A stretch of 64,000 nucleotides of DNA, taken from Lachnoclostridium sp. UBA1308. GTDB taxonomy: Bacteria; Bacillota; Clostridia; Lachnospirales; Lachnospiraceae. Below are positions 26,058 through 35,312 of the stretch, piece after piece. The notes under the pieces were generated by a model, which made no database searches, was not told where the DNA came from, and saw nothing but the letters and a program-made list of their open reading frames with translations. Location: contig DBTU01000023.1 of assembly GCA_002307215.1 (NCBI GenBank), forward strand, positions 126,777-190,776, in the 5' to 3' direction. Position numbers and translations under genes: made by a program. How positions within the stretch are numbered: the first letter of the stretch is position 1; each line of letters opens with the position of its first letter.

Positions 26058-26094
26058 ATAAGCCGCCACAGGGTTACCTTCTGAGGTGGCTTAT
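26058..26094. terminator. bidirectional intrinsic terminator
   Basis: ATAAGCCGCCACAG / CTGAGGTGGCTTAT (12 of 14 pairs) with A-rich and T-rich flanks serves the convergent hydrolase and uracil permease genes. Confidence 0.8.
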
Positions 26095-26144
26095 TCTTAT
26101 TGCGCACCAAACATCCGCGCACATTCTTTACTGTTTGTTACTGT

Positions 26145-27422
26145 CTAATTCCTGTCGTTTGTCAATTTAAGCTTGTCAAGAACAAAGAAGGTAAGTGACA
26201 GAAGCATACCGACGATGCAGGCTAGTACCATGCCCTGCAAGGTTACTTCACCGATATTAATTGCAACACCGGAGAGACCTGTTACGAATACAACAGAGGT
26301 CAGCGTAAGATTTCTGCTGCGGCTGTAATCTACCTGACCATCGACCATAACTCTGATACCGGAAGCACCGATCATACCGTACAACAGGAAGGAAATACCG
26401 CCAATGACCGGGCCGGGTATCGTCTGAATCAAGGCAGCAATCGGTCCTACGAAGGAGGCGATGATCGACAGAACCGCTGCACCACCAATGACGCGAACGG
26501 AATAAACCTTAGTCATCGCCATGACGCCGATGTTCTCGCCGTAGGTAGTAGTGGGTACGGAGCCAACGAAGCCGGAGAGCATCGTGGAGATACCGTCTGC
26601 CAGCATGGAACGGTGCAGACCGGGATCTTTCAGAAGATCTTTCTCGACGATTTTACTGGTAACAATCTGATGGCCGATATGTTCGGAAGCAAGTACCAGT
26701 ATAACCGGGAAGATCATCACAATAGCCTGAAGATTAAAATGAGGTAGCTGAAAATTCGGCATTTTTAATAAGCTGACATGTAGTGCAGTAATAAGATCAT
26801 CGCGTGTTACAAGACCGGCAAACAACGCAGCGATATACCCAATAATAATTGAAATCAGTACAGGGATAACTGCGAAGAATTTACGAAAGAGTACATTGCC
26901 AAATACAGCAGCTGCCAAGGTAACCACAAAAACGAAAACATTTTTGGGATCAATTATCGGCATGTCCTCAGTCGGAAGAAGCTTCGCCGTATCGGCGGCG
27001 GTTGAAGCAAGCTCTAAACCGATGAGCGCAACAACAGGCCCCATTGCTGCCGCAGGAAGTACGACATCAATCCATTTCGTTCCGAACTTGTAAACGATGA
27101 GGGATAGAATACACAGACCAAAGCCAACTGCGATAAATCCACCCAATGCGTACGAATAGCCCCATTGCGTTATAACGAGGCCGGCGGGCGCAAGAAAAGC
27201 AAAGCTGGAACCCAGATATGCGGGAGCTTTGCCCTTGGTAATGAGAATGAACAGTAACGTTCCGATGCCGTTCATCAATAACACGACAGATGGATTGATG
27301 CCAAATATCATCGGTACTACAACCGACGCGCCAAACATCGCAAACATGTGCTGAAGAGATAGCGGAATCATCAGATTCAAAGCTACTTTGTCTTGAACTT
27401 GGATAATCTTTTTGCTTTCCAT
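26145..27422 (-). CDS. uraA: uracil permease (NCS2 family), 425 aa
   Basis: Proton-coupled uracil importer of the plasma membrane with about 14 hydrophobic segments. Family landmarks: LQHMFAMFGASVVVP near the start, the substrate-binding Glu in SEHIGH, and TTTYGENIGVMAMT. Length is typical. The start at 27422 is preceded on the minus strand by GGGGGTT, a moderate ribosome binding site. In many Firmicutes this gene is under PyrR control; I did not find a clear PyrR attenuator in the 150 bases upstream. Confidence 0.93.
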   Translation of the reverse strand: MESKKIIQVQDKVALNLMIPLSLQHMFAMFGASVVVPMIFGINPSVVLLMNGIGTLLFILITKGKAPAYLGSSFAFLAPAGLVITQWGYSYALGGFIAVGFGLCILSLIVYKFGTKWIDVVLPAAAMGPVVALIGLELASTAADTAKLLPTEDMPIIDPKNVFVFVVTLAAAVFGNVLFRKFFAVIPVLISIIIGYIAALFAGLVTRDDLITALHVSLLKMPNFQLPHFNLQAIVMIFPVILVLASEHIGHQIVTSKIVEKDLLKDPGLHRSMLADGISTMLSGFVGSVPTTTYGENIGVMAMTKVYSVRVIGGAAVLSIIASFVGPIAALIQTIPGPVIGGISFLLYGMIGASGIRVMVDGQVDYSRSRNLTLTSVVFVTGLSGVAINIGEVTLQGMVLACIVGMLLSLTFFVLDKLKLTNDRN

Positions 27423-27724
27423 AAAAAACCCCCATTGATTTTTTTTCTCAACTAGAATATCACATTTTTCGATGTATTTCTACGACAATATTCACAATTC
27501 TAAAATTAATATTTTTTTCTTTTTCTTTATATTTGAAAGTGATTTACACGATCACTTGAAATATTATACATAATAGGAAATACTACATCAGTGTGAATAA
27601 TGGATTTTGTATTTTCACTCTTTATATATATATATATATTGCACTAAGTACTGTTGAAAGTGAACCGGTTTACAAATTGAAGTAATAATTGGAATTAAAA
27701 AGGAAAATAATAGGGAAATATGTA
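27423..27724. other. AT-rich divergent region with operator-like palindromes
   Basis: It contains AAGTGAT-N7-ATCACTT (27537-27557), an alternating TA tract (about 27623-27639) and TGAACCGGTTTACA (27661-27674), which resembles LacI-family operators (TGxAACCGGTTxCA). They lie between uraA and the promoter of the secreted protein operon; which gene they serve is unknown. No coding sequence is seen. Confidence 0.45.
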
Positions 27725-27753
27725 TTGACGATTGTCGGTAAATGGAATATTAT
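27725..27753 (+). promoter_or_regulatory. promoter of the secreted protein/ABC operon
   Basis: TTGACG (27725-27730), 17-bp spacer, TATTAT (27748-27753), leaving a leader of about 265 nt before ATG 28026. The leader holds no further ORF with a convincing ribosome binding site, although the frame is open from 27909. Confidence 0.6.
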
Positions 27754-28025
27754 GGTTTTAGCACTATTATATCAACTAGAACAATAATAAATAAATTGTA
27801 TCAGAGGAGGTACGACATTATATTATCTATAGTAGATTTGATGTACAAAAATATGGGGTATCGTTGTATAGCAAGTAATTAGATATTACATAGCAAAGAT
27901 GTAATTATATGGGCCTTTATTGTTTTGTTAACGCATATAACGTGGAAGGATATGATCAGGCTTTTTGTACTACTTCGAAGGAAAAGACTGTTTATATAAA
28001 AAATCATAAAAAGGAGAATGAAGTA

Positions 28026-28421
28026 ATGAGAAAAAGTATAAAAATATTAGCGTCAGTTATATTGGCTGCTACGATTTGTTTGTCGTTTTCAACAACGGCA
28101 TTTGCAGGATATTCTTCATGTTATGCAGGTTATTACGGAACATTATCAGGATCGGTATCCGTAAGTGGAGTTAACATTAACACACAAACACATATAGATA
28201 GTAATCCTGATAACGCATATCTAACTCTGACTCTTAGTGTACAGGATAGATATGGTAACTCACTTGGTGAATTGTATGGACAAAGTATAAGAGGTTTGAC
28301 TGATCTTCCCTACGGAGGCCCCGGGTTAAATAGTAATGCTTATAAAGTATTCGGAACACATGGTGTTCAAGGGGGATCTACCAATCCGGCATATGCAGTA
28401 TATACAGCAACATCTGTATAA
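28026..28421 (+). CDS. small secreted protein, 131 aa, unknown family
   Basis: Clear Sec signal peptide: MRKSIKILASVILAA..., probable cleavage after AFA (about residue 27). The mature part is about 104 residues, rich in Gly, Ser, Tyr and Asn, with one Cys. The C-terminal part contains GGPGLNSNAYKVFGTHGVQG. AAAGGAG before ATG 28026 decides the start; the frame is open further upstream but lacks a ribosome binding site. The layout (small secreted protein, big lipoprotein, ABC transporter) recalls lactococcin 972-type and related bacteriocin loci, but I cannot show homology. It could be a bacteriocin, a signal protein or a surface protein. Confidence 0.7.
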   Translation: MRKSIKILASVILAATICLSFSTTAFAGYSSCYAGYYGTLSGSVSVSGVNINTQTHIDSNPDNAYLTLTLSVQDRYGNSLGELYGQSIRGLTDLPYGGPGLNSNAYKVFGTHGVQGGSTNPAYAVYTATSV

Positions 28422-28437
28422 ATAAAGAAATATGATA

Positions 28438-28475
28438 TTAAGGAATCGCATAGTATACCATAATGTGATTCCTTA
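28438..28475 (+). terminator. hairpin between the secreted protein and lipoprotein genes
   Basis: TTAAGGAATCGCAT pairs with ATGTGATTCCTTAA with a 9-nt loop, lying in the 70-nt gap. It may partially terminate or process the mRNA, so that the first gene is expressed more than the rest. Confidence 0.6.
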
Positions 28476-28491
28476 ATTGTTGGGAGGCTAT

Positions 28492-30675
28492 ATGAAGAGA
28501 GTAGTTTTATTTGTAATAGTAATTGTTATGATACTAGCGGGATGCGAGCATAAGAGTTTAGATGAAAATCAAAACAGTAGCGATAGAATTACTGAGGATC
28601 CTTTTCAATCGAAAGAAAATTCTACTGAAGAGTCAGCTACAGATACGATAGGATCTATTTCACATGGTATTGCCGTTTCAGACAATTCAAAAACTACGGA
28701 TGGAAATATCTTGTATAATGGAGGAGAACTGGAACTGGGTTATTTTGTGAAAGCAGCTGGCATTGCAAATAAATGCGGATTTCTTGTATACATTAACGGA
28801 ATACCTCAACCATATAAAATTCAAAAGGATGATACTGTTTCGGATAATGGATATATGCATCAATTAGAGCTGGAAGATAACGAAGAATTTGATTTTAAAT
28901 TTGTTTTTACTCCTGTTACGGGTAAAAAAGGAGAAACACTTCCTGTTTCAATAGTAAGTATCACAGATCCACTGAATCAGCCAAATATGAAAGAAACAAT
29001 AGGATACGGATATACACATAAGATTTTGGAATACAATTTCTATATTCAATATGCTGCGGGAACAAATGGCATTGAGGATATGAAAAGTGGATTTAAGAAT
29101 GTTCTGAATGGGTTATCTGTTACAGACACTGCACTGACGGATTCAATTAAGAAACAATTGAATTCCGGATGGATTTTGAATAATTCAGATTATGAGCAGA
29201 ATGTTTATTCAAAACTTTATATCAATGATATAGATCAGACTCTGGAAGCGTCTTATGATATTCATGGTAAGGAGAAAATTCATGTCACGTTTCAACTAAC
29301 CGGACATCCCGGTATAGTATATAAGAATATACTATACTTTAATCATATGCCCTTATGTTCGAACAAGGAAAATTCTTTTCAAACGGAGTTAAAAAAAGGC
29401 AAGGTTGCAATCGTTGACATGGATTTGGATGTTTCAAAGCTTAATGGAAATGGATCCTTTTATATTGTCTCTGTTCCATGTAATACGAATGACTATCCGA
29501 ATGATGTTATTACAATTAAGAAGACGAATTCTATCTTCTTCTATGACAAGGAGGAGTTGAACAATTCAAGTAATCCAGATAAGACTCAGAATTCAAATAC
29601 AAAAGTGAATTCAAATCAGATTCAGGATGTCAGTCAGGTTAAAATAAATGAGTTTAATGAATTAATAAAAGATGTGGAATATGCAGGTAATGGCAACTTA
29701 TTGATTCTTGCAGATAAGTTGTATCTATATAGTGTTTCGAAGGAGGAGGTGATTTCTACAGCGGAGGGAGAACCTGGATTGGATAATTTTGGGGTTAAAA
29801 TACTTGATAATGGGTATGCAGTCATCGGAACAACAGGTGCAATAAAGGAATCAAGTACAAATCTATTTGGAGCAAGTGCCAAACCAGAGAAAAGTTACAA
29901 TATGGCATGTACATTTTATGGAAAAAATTTAAATAAGATTAGTGAAATTGATATAGTGAAAGAAATAGGAGTGGATGCAATAAATCCTTCTGATATCGCT
30001 GTTTCAGATGATGGAAAGCAAATTGCCGGAATCAATTTGAATGGGTTGTATCTATATGATAGAACAACCAACACGAAGAAGTGTATTGTAGACAATACGG
30101 CAAATCAAAGCTCTGACATACAAAACATTATTTTTACAAATATTGGATTTGTTAATAATAATCAGATATCCTTTCTGGCACAAATTCTAAGGGCAAATGC
30201 AAATGAAAATGAAACTTCATATAGTGCATATGGTGTTGTGAATGTTGATGGCTCTAAACTTATTAGCTATAGAGGCGAGGATCTGGGAAAATTATTGGCA
30301 TATCATAACATTGCCTTAGTGAGTCAGGATATAGCGATGAATGAGCCATCCGGCCAAGCAGATGTATTTTATTGCAGTAGTAATAAATCAATAAAATTTT
30401 CTTTGGATGAGAAGTCGGAAAGTGAGCATATATGGGGATCAGAAAACGGTAAATACTTTGCATCATCTGTTCTTGAAGATGGTAAAGGATGGATGATTAG
30501 AATTTATAGTTTAGAAACAGGTGAAAAGGTCTATCAAAAGCTACAAAATATAAAAAATATGGAATCATATAAAGACCCTTATATTTACGTAATGGAGAAG
30601 GATAAGAAATATGTACTCTTTTTTAGATCCATGAGCAGTACGGTAAAGCCAGATATAATGGAAGCAAAATTTTGA
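28492..30675 (+). CDS. large surface lipoprotein with propeller-like C-terminus, 727 aa
   Basis: Lipobox LAGC with Cys18 follows a strongly hydrophobic signal, then a Ser/Thr/Asn-rich linker. Residues about 75-370 are beta-rich and Ig-like (VYINGIPQPYKI; EFDFKFVFTP). Residues about 390-720 show repeating WD/propeller-type strands (GNGNLLILADKLYLYSV, ISEIDIVKEIG, AVSDDGKQIAGINLNGLYLYD, GMMIRIYSLETG-like). GGGAGG before ATG 28492 decides the start. It lies directly before the ABC genes, so it could be a receptor or an immunity/accessory lipoprotein for the transporter. I know no named family. Confidence 0.7.
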   Translation: MKRVVLFVIVIVMILAGCEHKSLDENQNSSDRITEDPFQSKENSTEESATDTIGSISHGIAVSDNSKTTDGNILYNGGELELGYFVKAAGIANKCGFLVYINGIPQPYKIQKDDTVSDNGYMHQLELEDNEEFDFKFVFTPVTGKKGETLPVSIVSITDPLNQPNMKETIGYGYTHKILEYNFYIQYAAGTNGIEDMKSGFKNVLNGLSVTDTALTDSIKKQLNSGWILNNSDYEQNVYSKLYINDIDQTLEASYDIHGKEKIHVTFQLTGHPGIVYKNILYFNHMPLCSNKENSFQTELKKGKVAIVDMDLDVSKLNGNGSFYIVSVPCNTNDYPNDVITIKKTNSIFFYDKEELNNSSNPDKTQNSNTKVNSNQIQDVSQVKINEFNELIKDVEYAGNGNLLILADKLYLYSVSKEEVISTAEGEPGLDNFGVKILDNGYAVIGTTGAIKESSTNLFGASAKPEKSYNMACTFYGKNLNKISEIDIVKEIGVDAINPSDIAVSDDGKQIAGINLNGLYLYDRTTNTKKCIVDNTANQSSDIQNIIFTNIGFVNNNQISFLAQILRANANENETSYSAYGVVNVDGSKLISYRGEDLGKLLAYHNIALVSQDIAMNEPSGQADVFYCSSNKSIKFSLDEKSESEHIWGSENGKYFASSVLEDGKGWMIRIYSLETGEKVYQKLQNIKNMESYKDPYIYVMEKDKKYVLFFRSMSSTVKPDIMEAKF

Positions 30676-30732
30676 TAATCACGGGAAAGTCGAAACAGGA
30701 GCAGATACTTATGATTCGGAAGTGGGACAAGG

Positions 30733-31605
30733 ATGAAAATAGAATTTAAAAATATTTCAAAAAGATATAAGAACAAGTATGCATTGAAAGAGTTTTCGTT
30801 TGTAATTGAAAATGGTGTCTATGGTATACTTGGGACGAACGGAGCAGGAAAAACAACGCTATTGAATATTTTTATGGGAATTATTAAAAGTGATAGCGGA
30901 ATAATTTTAATTGACGGTGTGGATGTAAAAAAGATGGGGACAGATTTTTTGTCCCAAATCGGATATCTTCCGCAGAGCACACAGTTCTATAAGAATTTTA
31001 CGGTTCATGAATTTTTAAAATACATGTGTGTTCTAAAAGGCATTGCGAAGGAAGAAGGACACAGGAGAATAGATGAATTACTGCCTTTGGTAAACTTGGA
31101 TCATGATAGGCAGAAAAAAATAGGTGCACTCTCCGGTGGTATGAAACAGAGACTTGGAATTGCACAGGCGATGCTGGGTTATCCAAGCATTCTTGTTCTG
31201 GACGAGCCTACCGCTGGTCTGGATCCTCAGGAAAGAATTCGTTTTCGTAATCTTATCTCGAAATTTGCAGAAAACAGAATCGTATTAGTGGCAACACACA
31301 TCGTTCCTGACATTGAATTTATTGCGAATGAAGTGATAATTTTAAAGGATGGTCTGCTATTGAAGCAAGGGAGGATCGATACGATCACCAAAGAATTGTA
31401 TGGTAAGGTCTGGAGTATGGTCTTGGACGATCAGCACCTTTTGCAGGAGATGGATCGATATCAAGTGAGTAATATGATGCGTGACGGGGACGCATTACAT
31501 TTGAGAATAGTAGGAGATGAAAGACCCGCTGCATATGCTGAAAATGTAGATGCTAATTTAGAGGATGTATTTTTATATTATTGTGGAGAAGATAAGAATG
31601 ATTAA
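30733..31605 (+). CDS. ABC transporter ATP-binding protein, 290 aa
   Basis: A complete ABC ATPase: Walker A GTNGAGKTT (about 37-45), signature LSGGMKQRLGIAQAM, Walker B ILVLDEPTAGLD, and H-loop ATHI. The extra 70-residue C-terminal region is as in BcrA/CcmA-like drug or bacteriocin-immunity ATPases. It works with the two membrane proteins that follow. Its stop overlaps the start of the permease gene by 8 nt. Start ATG 30733 has only a short AAGG upstream. Confidence 0.88.
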   Translation: MKIEFKNISKRYKNKYALKEFSFVIENGVYGILGTNGAGKTTLLNIFMGIIKSDSGIILIDGVDVKKMGTDFLSQIGYLPQSTQFYKNFTVHEFLKYMCVLKGIAKEEGHRRIDELLPLVNLDHDRQKKIGALSGGMKQRLGIAQAMLGYPSILVLDEPTAGLDPQERIRFRNLISKFAENRIVLVATHIVPDIEFIANEVIILKDGLLLKQGRIDTITKELYGKVWSMVLDDQHLLQEMDRYQVSNMMRDGDALHLRIVGDERPAAYAENVDANLEDVFLYYCGEDKND

Positions 31606-32827
31606 ATTAATGAAGTATGAAATAAAAAAGCATTTTCTTAAGCTGCCCGTAGCATTAATAATTCTTTTGTTTTTGATCATTAATTGTTTTAAGATAATTG
31701 ATACCTATCGTGAAAAAAGCATCCTTTCAGATGATAACTTAGGCGCCTATAAAAGTGTTTATTGGGAGTGCTATAAAGAATTTGGGGGCAAAATTACGAA
31801 TGAAAAGATAGAAAAACTAATGTCGATTTACCGTCCGGCACTTGAGAAAATAGCGGATCGAACATTGTCTACGGATTATGATAAAACAAGTTATACTTAT
31901 AATGCATACAGTGATGAAATATTTTTTCGATGGTGCTTTGTTGATGAAATGAAATATGATTATTATTACAAAAACTATGCTGAAAAATTGGTGAGTGAGG
32001 CAAAACAGAATTTGGAATTTTATCAATCCGTGGGAAATCAGTATAAATATAGAGAGAGTTATCAGATTGCAGAAAAATTTGTGGGTAGAAAAATTAATGC
32101 CTTTCGTTATACGGAGAAATATCTATATTATGTTCAATATGACTTTTCGTTACTTTTGATATTACTAATCTGCATATACAGTTTAGCGAATATGTTTATT
32201 GTTGAAAAAGAAGCTGAAATGGCGAATTTATTGCTTACTTTAAAAAATGGAAGAAAAATAGTTGCTGCTAAGGTGATGACATCCTTTGCTTTTACTGCAG
32301 TTGTGTGTGCATTATTTTGGATTGAGGATTTTGTTGTGTATTCCTGTGCCTTTCGGAACTTCGGGGGAAATAGCAGTCCGCTGTATGCACTTGAAATATT
32401 TAAAAATACAGCATTGAATGTGAATTTACTTCAATACAGTGTAATATCTGCATGGGTAAAGGCTTTTGGTATGATGATCATGTGTATGATTATTCTGCTG
32501 TTTTCATCTATGTTAAGAAATACGCTGTATTCTTATGTGTCATCTTTTGTTACAGTCGTAAGCCTTATTTATTTACATGATCTTGAATTAGGTGGTTCAA
32601 GGTTGCTCCAAATTGTGAACCCAATTAACTTGCTTGTTAATAGGGGGATCTTTAAGTGTTACAAGCTGTATAATATTATGGGATATCCTGTCTCCGAGTT
32701 TGCTCTGTCAATGTTATGTGGGGGGCTCCTGCTGCTGCTTTTATATATTGGTATCACGAAGACCACTTACGCGAATTTACCTATAGACAGAATTTTTCGA
32801 GGAGGTAGGCAGAATGGAAGTCATTAA
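31598..32827 (+). CDS. ABC-2-like permease, 409 aa
   Basis: One N-terminal hydrophobic helix (about residues 14-30) is followed by a roughly 150-residue soluble, probably extracellular domain rich in Tyr and Lys. Then come five to six helices from residue 185 to the end (LLILLICIYSLANMFIV; VMTSFAFTAVVCALFW). This is the plan of ABC-2 family peptide/antibiotic exporters. ATG 31598 lies inside the end of the ATPase gene, indicating translational coupling. The next permease gene starts 14 bases before its stop. Confidence 0.75.
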   Translation: MIKLMKYEIKKHFLKLPVALIILLFLIINCFKIIDTYREKSILSDDNLGAYKSVYWECYKEFGGKITNEKIEKLMSIYRPALEKIADRTLSTDYDKTSYTYNAYSDEIFFRWCFVDEMKYDYYYKNYAEKLVSEAKQNLEFYQSVGNQYKYRESYQIAEKFVGRKINAFRYTEKYLYYVQYDFSLLLILLICIYSLANMFIVEKEAEMANLLLTLKNGRKIVAAKVMTSFAFTAVVCALFWIEDFVVYSCAFRNFGGNSSPLYALEIFKNTALNVNLLQYSVISAWVKAFGMMIMCMIILLFSSMLRNTLYSYVSSFVTVVSLIYLHDLELGGSRLLQIVNPINLLVNRGIFKCYKLYNIMGYPVSEFALSMLCGGLLLLLLYIGITKTTYANLPIDRIFRGGRQNGSH

Positions 32828-33947
32828 CTATGAGCTGCGTAAAATATTTAGATATCGTAAAGGAATATGGTATCTCTTAATCTTTTTGATGATCAAAATA
32901 AGTAGTATGGCTATGTTGGATAAACCGGTCAATGAGTCTATGTTCCGGGAAATAAAAAGTGTCCAGTACTATCTAGATAAGGTACAAGGTAAGATTAATC
33001 AAAAAACAATAACCTATATGGATAAGGAATCTGCAAAGATAGCGCAAGCAGAAGGCTCATTACAGAAACTGAATAATAGTTATTATGATGGTAAGATTGA
33101 TAAGAAAACATATAAAGAACGATTAAAACCGCTTATAAAAAAGTTAAAGGACAGGGAGGGGTTTGACGCATTATTCAGCCAGTATAATTATGCAGGAGAG
33201 AACCCGAAGAACCGATTTCTACTTAATACCAATGGATGGGATAGTCTACTGTCGAAGGAACACTTGGATTGGTTCTTCTATGTATTATTGTTCTTGATTA
33301 TTGCACCAATTTTTTGCGATGAATTCTTATGCAATATGGAAGGTATTATATTGACTCAAAAAAACGGAGGAAAATATCTTTCATTATATAAGATAGGGAT
33401 AGCCGTTGTTTTGACCATAGTCTTGTCAATACTAAATATGGGGACAGAATATCTGTTTAGCTTTTACAAATATGGATTACAGCATGGAAACTATCCTCTC
33501 CAAAGCCTATCATATTTTGCGGATAGCAGCAAAAATATAAGTTTGTTCGGTGCATTTTTAGAGATATCATTTATTAAAATGATAGGTGCTGTGGAGCTTT
33601 CAATTATTTTATTATTTTCATCTGTACTAATCAAAAGATATGCTTTGATTCTGCTTGTAATCACTGCAGATATAATGCTTCCGTTTTATCTGTTTTCGCT
33701 AGGGTCTACGAAATACTTTGTACCGGGACCGCTTGGGCTCCTTTTGGCTTCTGGTTTTTTAAAAGGAAACGAATATATATCTGATTCATTTTCAGACCAA
33801 TCGCGACTTAGTTTTCAAGAAATATCAATGCTGCAAATTAGTATGATTTTGATAATAACTTTATGTGCATTGTGCGGAATGATTTGTGTCATACAAAAGA
33901 AAAATGCCAATATGAGGTTTGGCAAAATGAGAAAGAGGTTGCAATGA
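32814..33947 (+). CDS. ABC-2-like permease, 377 aa
   Basis: Same plan as its neighbour: an N-terminal helix, an extracellular domain of about 120 residues with Lys-rich helical segments, then about five helices (WFFYVLLFLIIAPIFCDEF, GIAVVLTIVLSILNMG, ALILLVITADIMLPFYLF). It probably pairs with the previous permease as a heterodimer, driven by the single ATPase. GAGGAGGTAGG precedes ATG 32814. It overlaps the previous gene by 14 nt and the next by 4 nt (ATGA). Confidence 0.75.
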   Translation: MEVINYELRKIFRYRKGIWYLLIFLMIKISSMAMLDKPVNESMFREIKSVQYYLDKVQGKINQKTITYMDKESAKIAQAEGSLQKLNNSYYDGKIDKKTYKERLKPLIKKLKDREGFDALFSQYNYAGENPKNRFLLNTNGWDSLLSKEHLDWFFYVLLFLIIAPIFCDEFLCNMEGIILTQKNGGKYLSLYKIGIAVVLTIVLSILNMGTEYLFSFYKYGLQHGNYPLQSLSYFADSSKNISLFGAFLEISFIKMIGAVELSIILLFSSVLIKRYALILLVITADIMLPFYLFSLGSTKYFVPGPLGLLLASGFLKGNEYISDSFSDQSRLSFQEISMLQISMILIITLCALCGMICVIQKKNANMRFGKMRKRLQ

Positions 33948-34984
33948 AGACGAATCGAACAATCATAGTGATATTTTTATCGGTTTTTTTGATTGGATTG
34001 GGATGTTCTTTCTGGTACATTAGAGAAATTTCAACGAAAGAAGTTCATTATCAATTTAATTCTGAATTGAATCATTATGCGGAAAGTAATAATTACATAT
34101 TTTATGCAGATATTCAAGATGTGAAGGACCCGTTTAGCATGCTTAATATTAAAAATGGGAAAGAACAAAGTCTTGTTAAGGATCTATATAAACAAGATTA
34201 TTCCATATCAAATGTGTTGTTTTCCGAAGGCGATTACATATATTACATGATGTTTAGCCAAGACTATTCCGAGCGGGGATTATATGAGGCGTATGATAAG
34301 TTTCGGATCGTTCGTTTAAATACAAAAGACTTTACAGATACATTAGTATATGAGGATAATGCTAATGGCATAAAAAAGAAGTTTTTGGGTTTACAGAACA
34401 TAGAGGATGATAGTGCTCGATTTTATATGAGCATTACTGGATTCTTTTTAGATGAAAAATCGATCTATTTCATTACACAGAATCAGATTTGGAAAGTTAG
34501 TCGCAGAACAGGGAAAAAGGATAAAATAATCAGTGTTGCATCAATGAAGAGCGTGGCATTTGATGGAACAAATATCTATTATATCAATGACTCCCTGCAA
34601 ATTGTAAAATATAATGTTTCTGCAAGTAAGAGTGCTATCGTGTCGGATATTGCTACAGAGTTCTTTGTTATATCAGATTCCAAAATATATTATATAAATC
34701 GCAGAGATAATAGCTGTATATATTCCTATGATTTGATTAGGCATAAGAATCAGTCACTTCATAGCCGTGCAGCAACGTTTATAGCTTATGATAAAAAGAC
34801 AATATACTATATTGACAAAGATAATTCATATCTTCATCAAATGAGTGAATCGGGAACGCAGGACAGTGTCGTTTTGAAGGATGCAATAATTGATTTTTAT
34901 GTATTTCCTAATTATGATGAAATATTTCTGTCATTAATATCGAAGCAAAACCAGCTAATTAAGGTTCATAAACTAAGAAATTGA
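33944..34984 (+). CDS. membrane-anchored propeller-like protein (DUF5050-type), 346 aa
   Basis: An N-terminal hydrophobic segment (residues 6-27) ends in GLGCSFWYI; the Cys could be a lipidation site, but the lipobox is poor, so a signal anchor is as likely. The rest shows repeated strands with YIYYMM, IYFITQNQIWKVSR, NIYYINDSLQIVKYN and IYYINRRDNSCIYSYD, typical of DUF5050/WD-like propellers that sit on the surface of clostridia. It is coupled to the upstream permease by an ATGA overlap, so it belongs to this ABC system, perhaps as a substrate or sensor module. Confidence 0.7.
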   Translation: MKTNRTIIVIFLSVFLIGLGCSFWYIREISTKEVHYQFNSELNHYAESNNYIFYADIQDVKDPFSMLNIKNGKEQSLVKDLYKQDYSISNVLFSEGDYIYYMMFSQDYSERGLYEAYDKFRIVRLNTKDFTDTLVYEDNANGIKKKFLGLQNIEDDSARFYMSITGFFLDEKSIYFITQNQIWKVSRRTGKKDKIISVASMKSVAFDGTNIYYINDSLQIVKYNVSASKSAIVSDIATEFFVISDSKIYYINRRDNSCIYSYDLIRHKNQSLHSRAATFIAYDKKTIYYIDKDNSYLHQMSESGTQDSVVLKDAIIDFYVFPNYDEIFLSLISKQNQLIKVHKLRN

Positions 34985-35191
34985 TTATTTAAAAAGAATG
35001 ACTATATACAAAGCTCAGATACTTGTAAATAAGATGAGGTAGTGCAGCATTTGAGCAATTTATCAAAAACAGGTGTATCTAAACTTCTGCGATTGAATCG
35101 GTTTACACTTGGTCTAGAGTGTACGCCATAATATGTTAATGTTATACAAAAAACGACGAAAAATATGTTAAACTTTAACTCCACAAATATG
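34985..35191. other. spacer between the ABC operon and the Tad-like locus
   Basis: No strong terminator is visible here. One frame (about 35039-35130) encodes SNLSKTGVSKLLRLNRFTLG without a start, possibly a decayed fragment, but too short to name. A minus-strand ORF at 35002-35184 is not credible. Confidence 0.35.
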
Positions 35192-35220
35192 TTTACATAT
35201 AATGTATTTTGCTATATTAT
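35192..35220 (+). promoter_or_regulatory. promoter of the Tad-like locus
   Basis: TTTACA (35192-35197), 17-bp spacer, TATTAT (35215-35220), about 90 nt before the first gene. The genes after it are tightly packed or overlapping down to about 42.8 kb, so this is probably the main promoter. Confidence 0.6.
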
Positions 35221-35312
35221 AAATATATCTTATAAAACTAATCTGTCTTCTCACTTATCTGTATTCGTAATAAACCCCAATTTTAAATATTATATTATAA
35301 GGAGGTTATTCA

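Noticed and set aside
27623..27639. TA dinucleotide tract as a replication origin or phase-variable switch
   Set aside because: Short, non-coding, no DnaA boxes or rep gene nearby.
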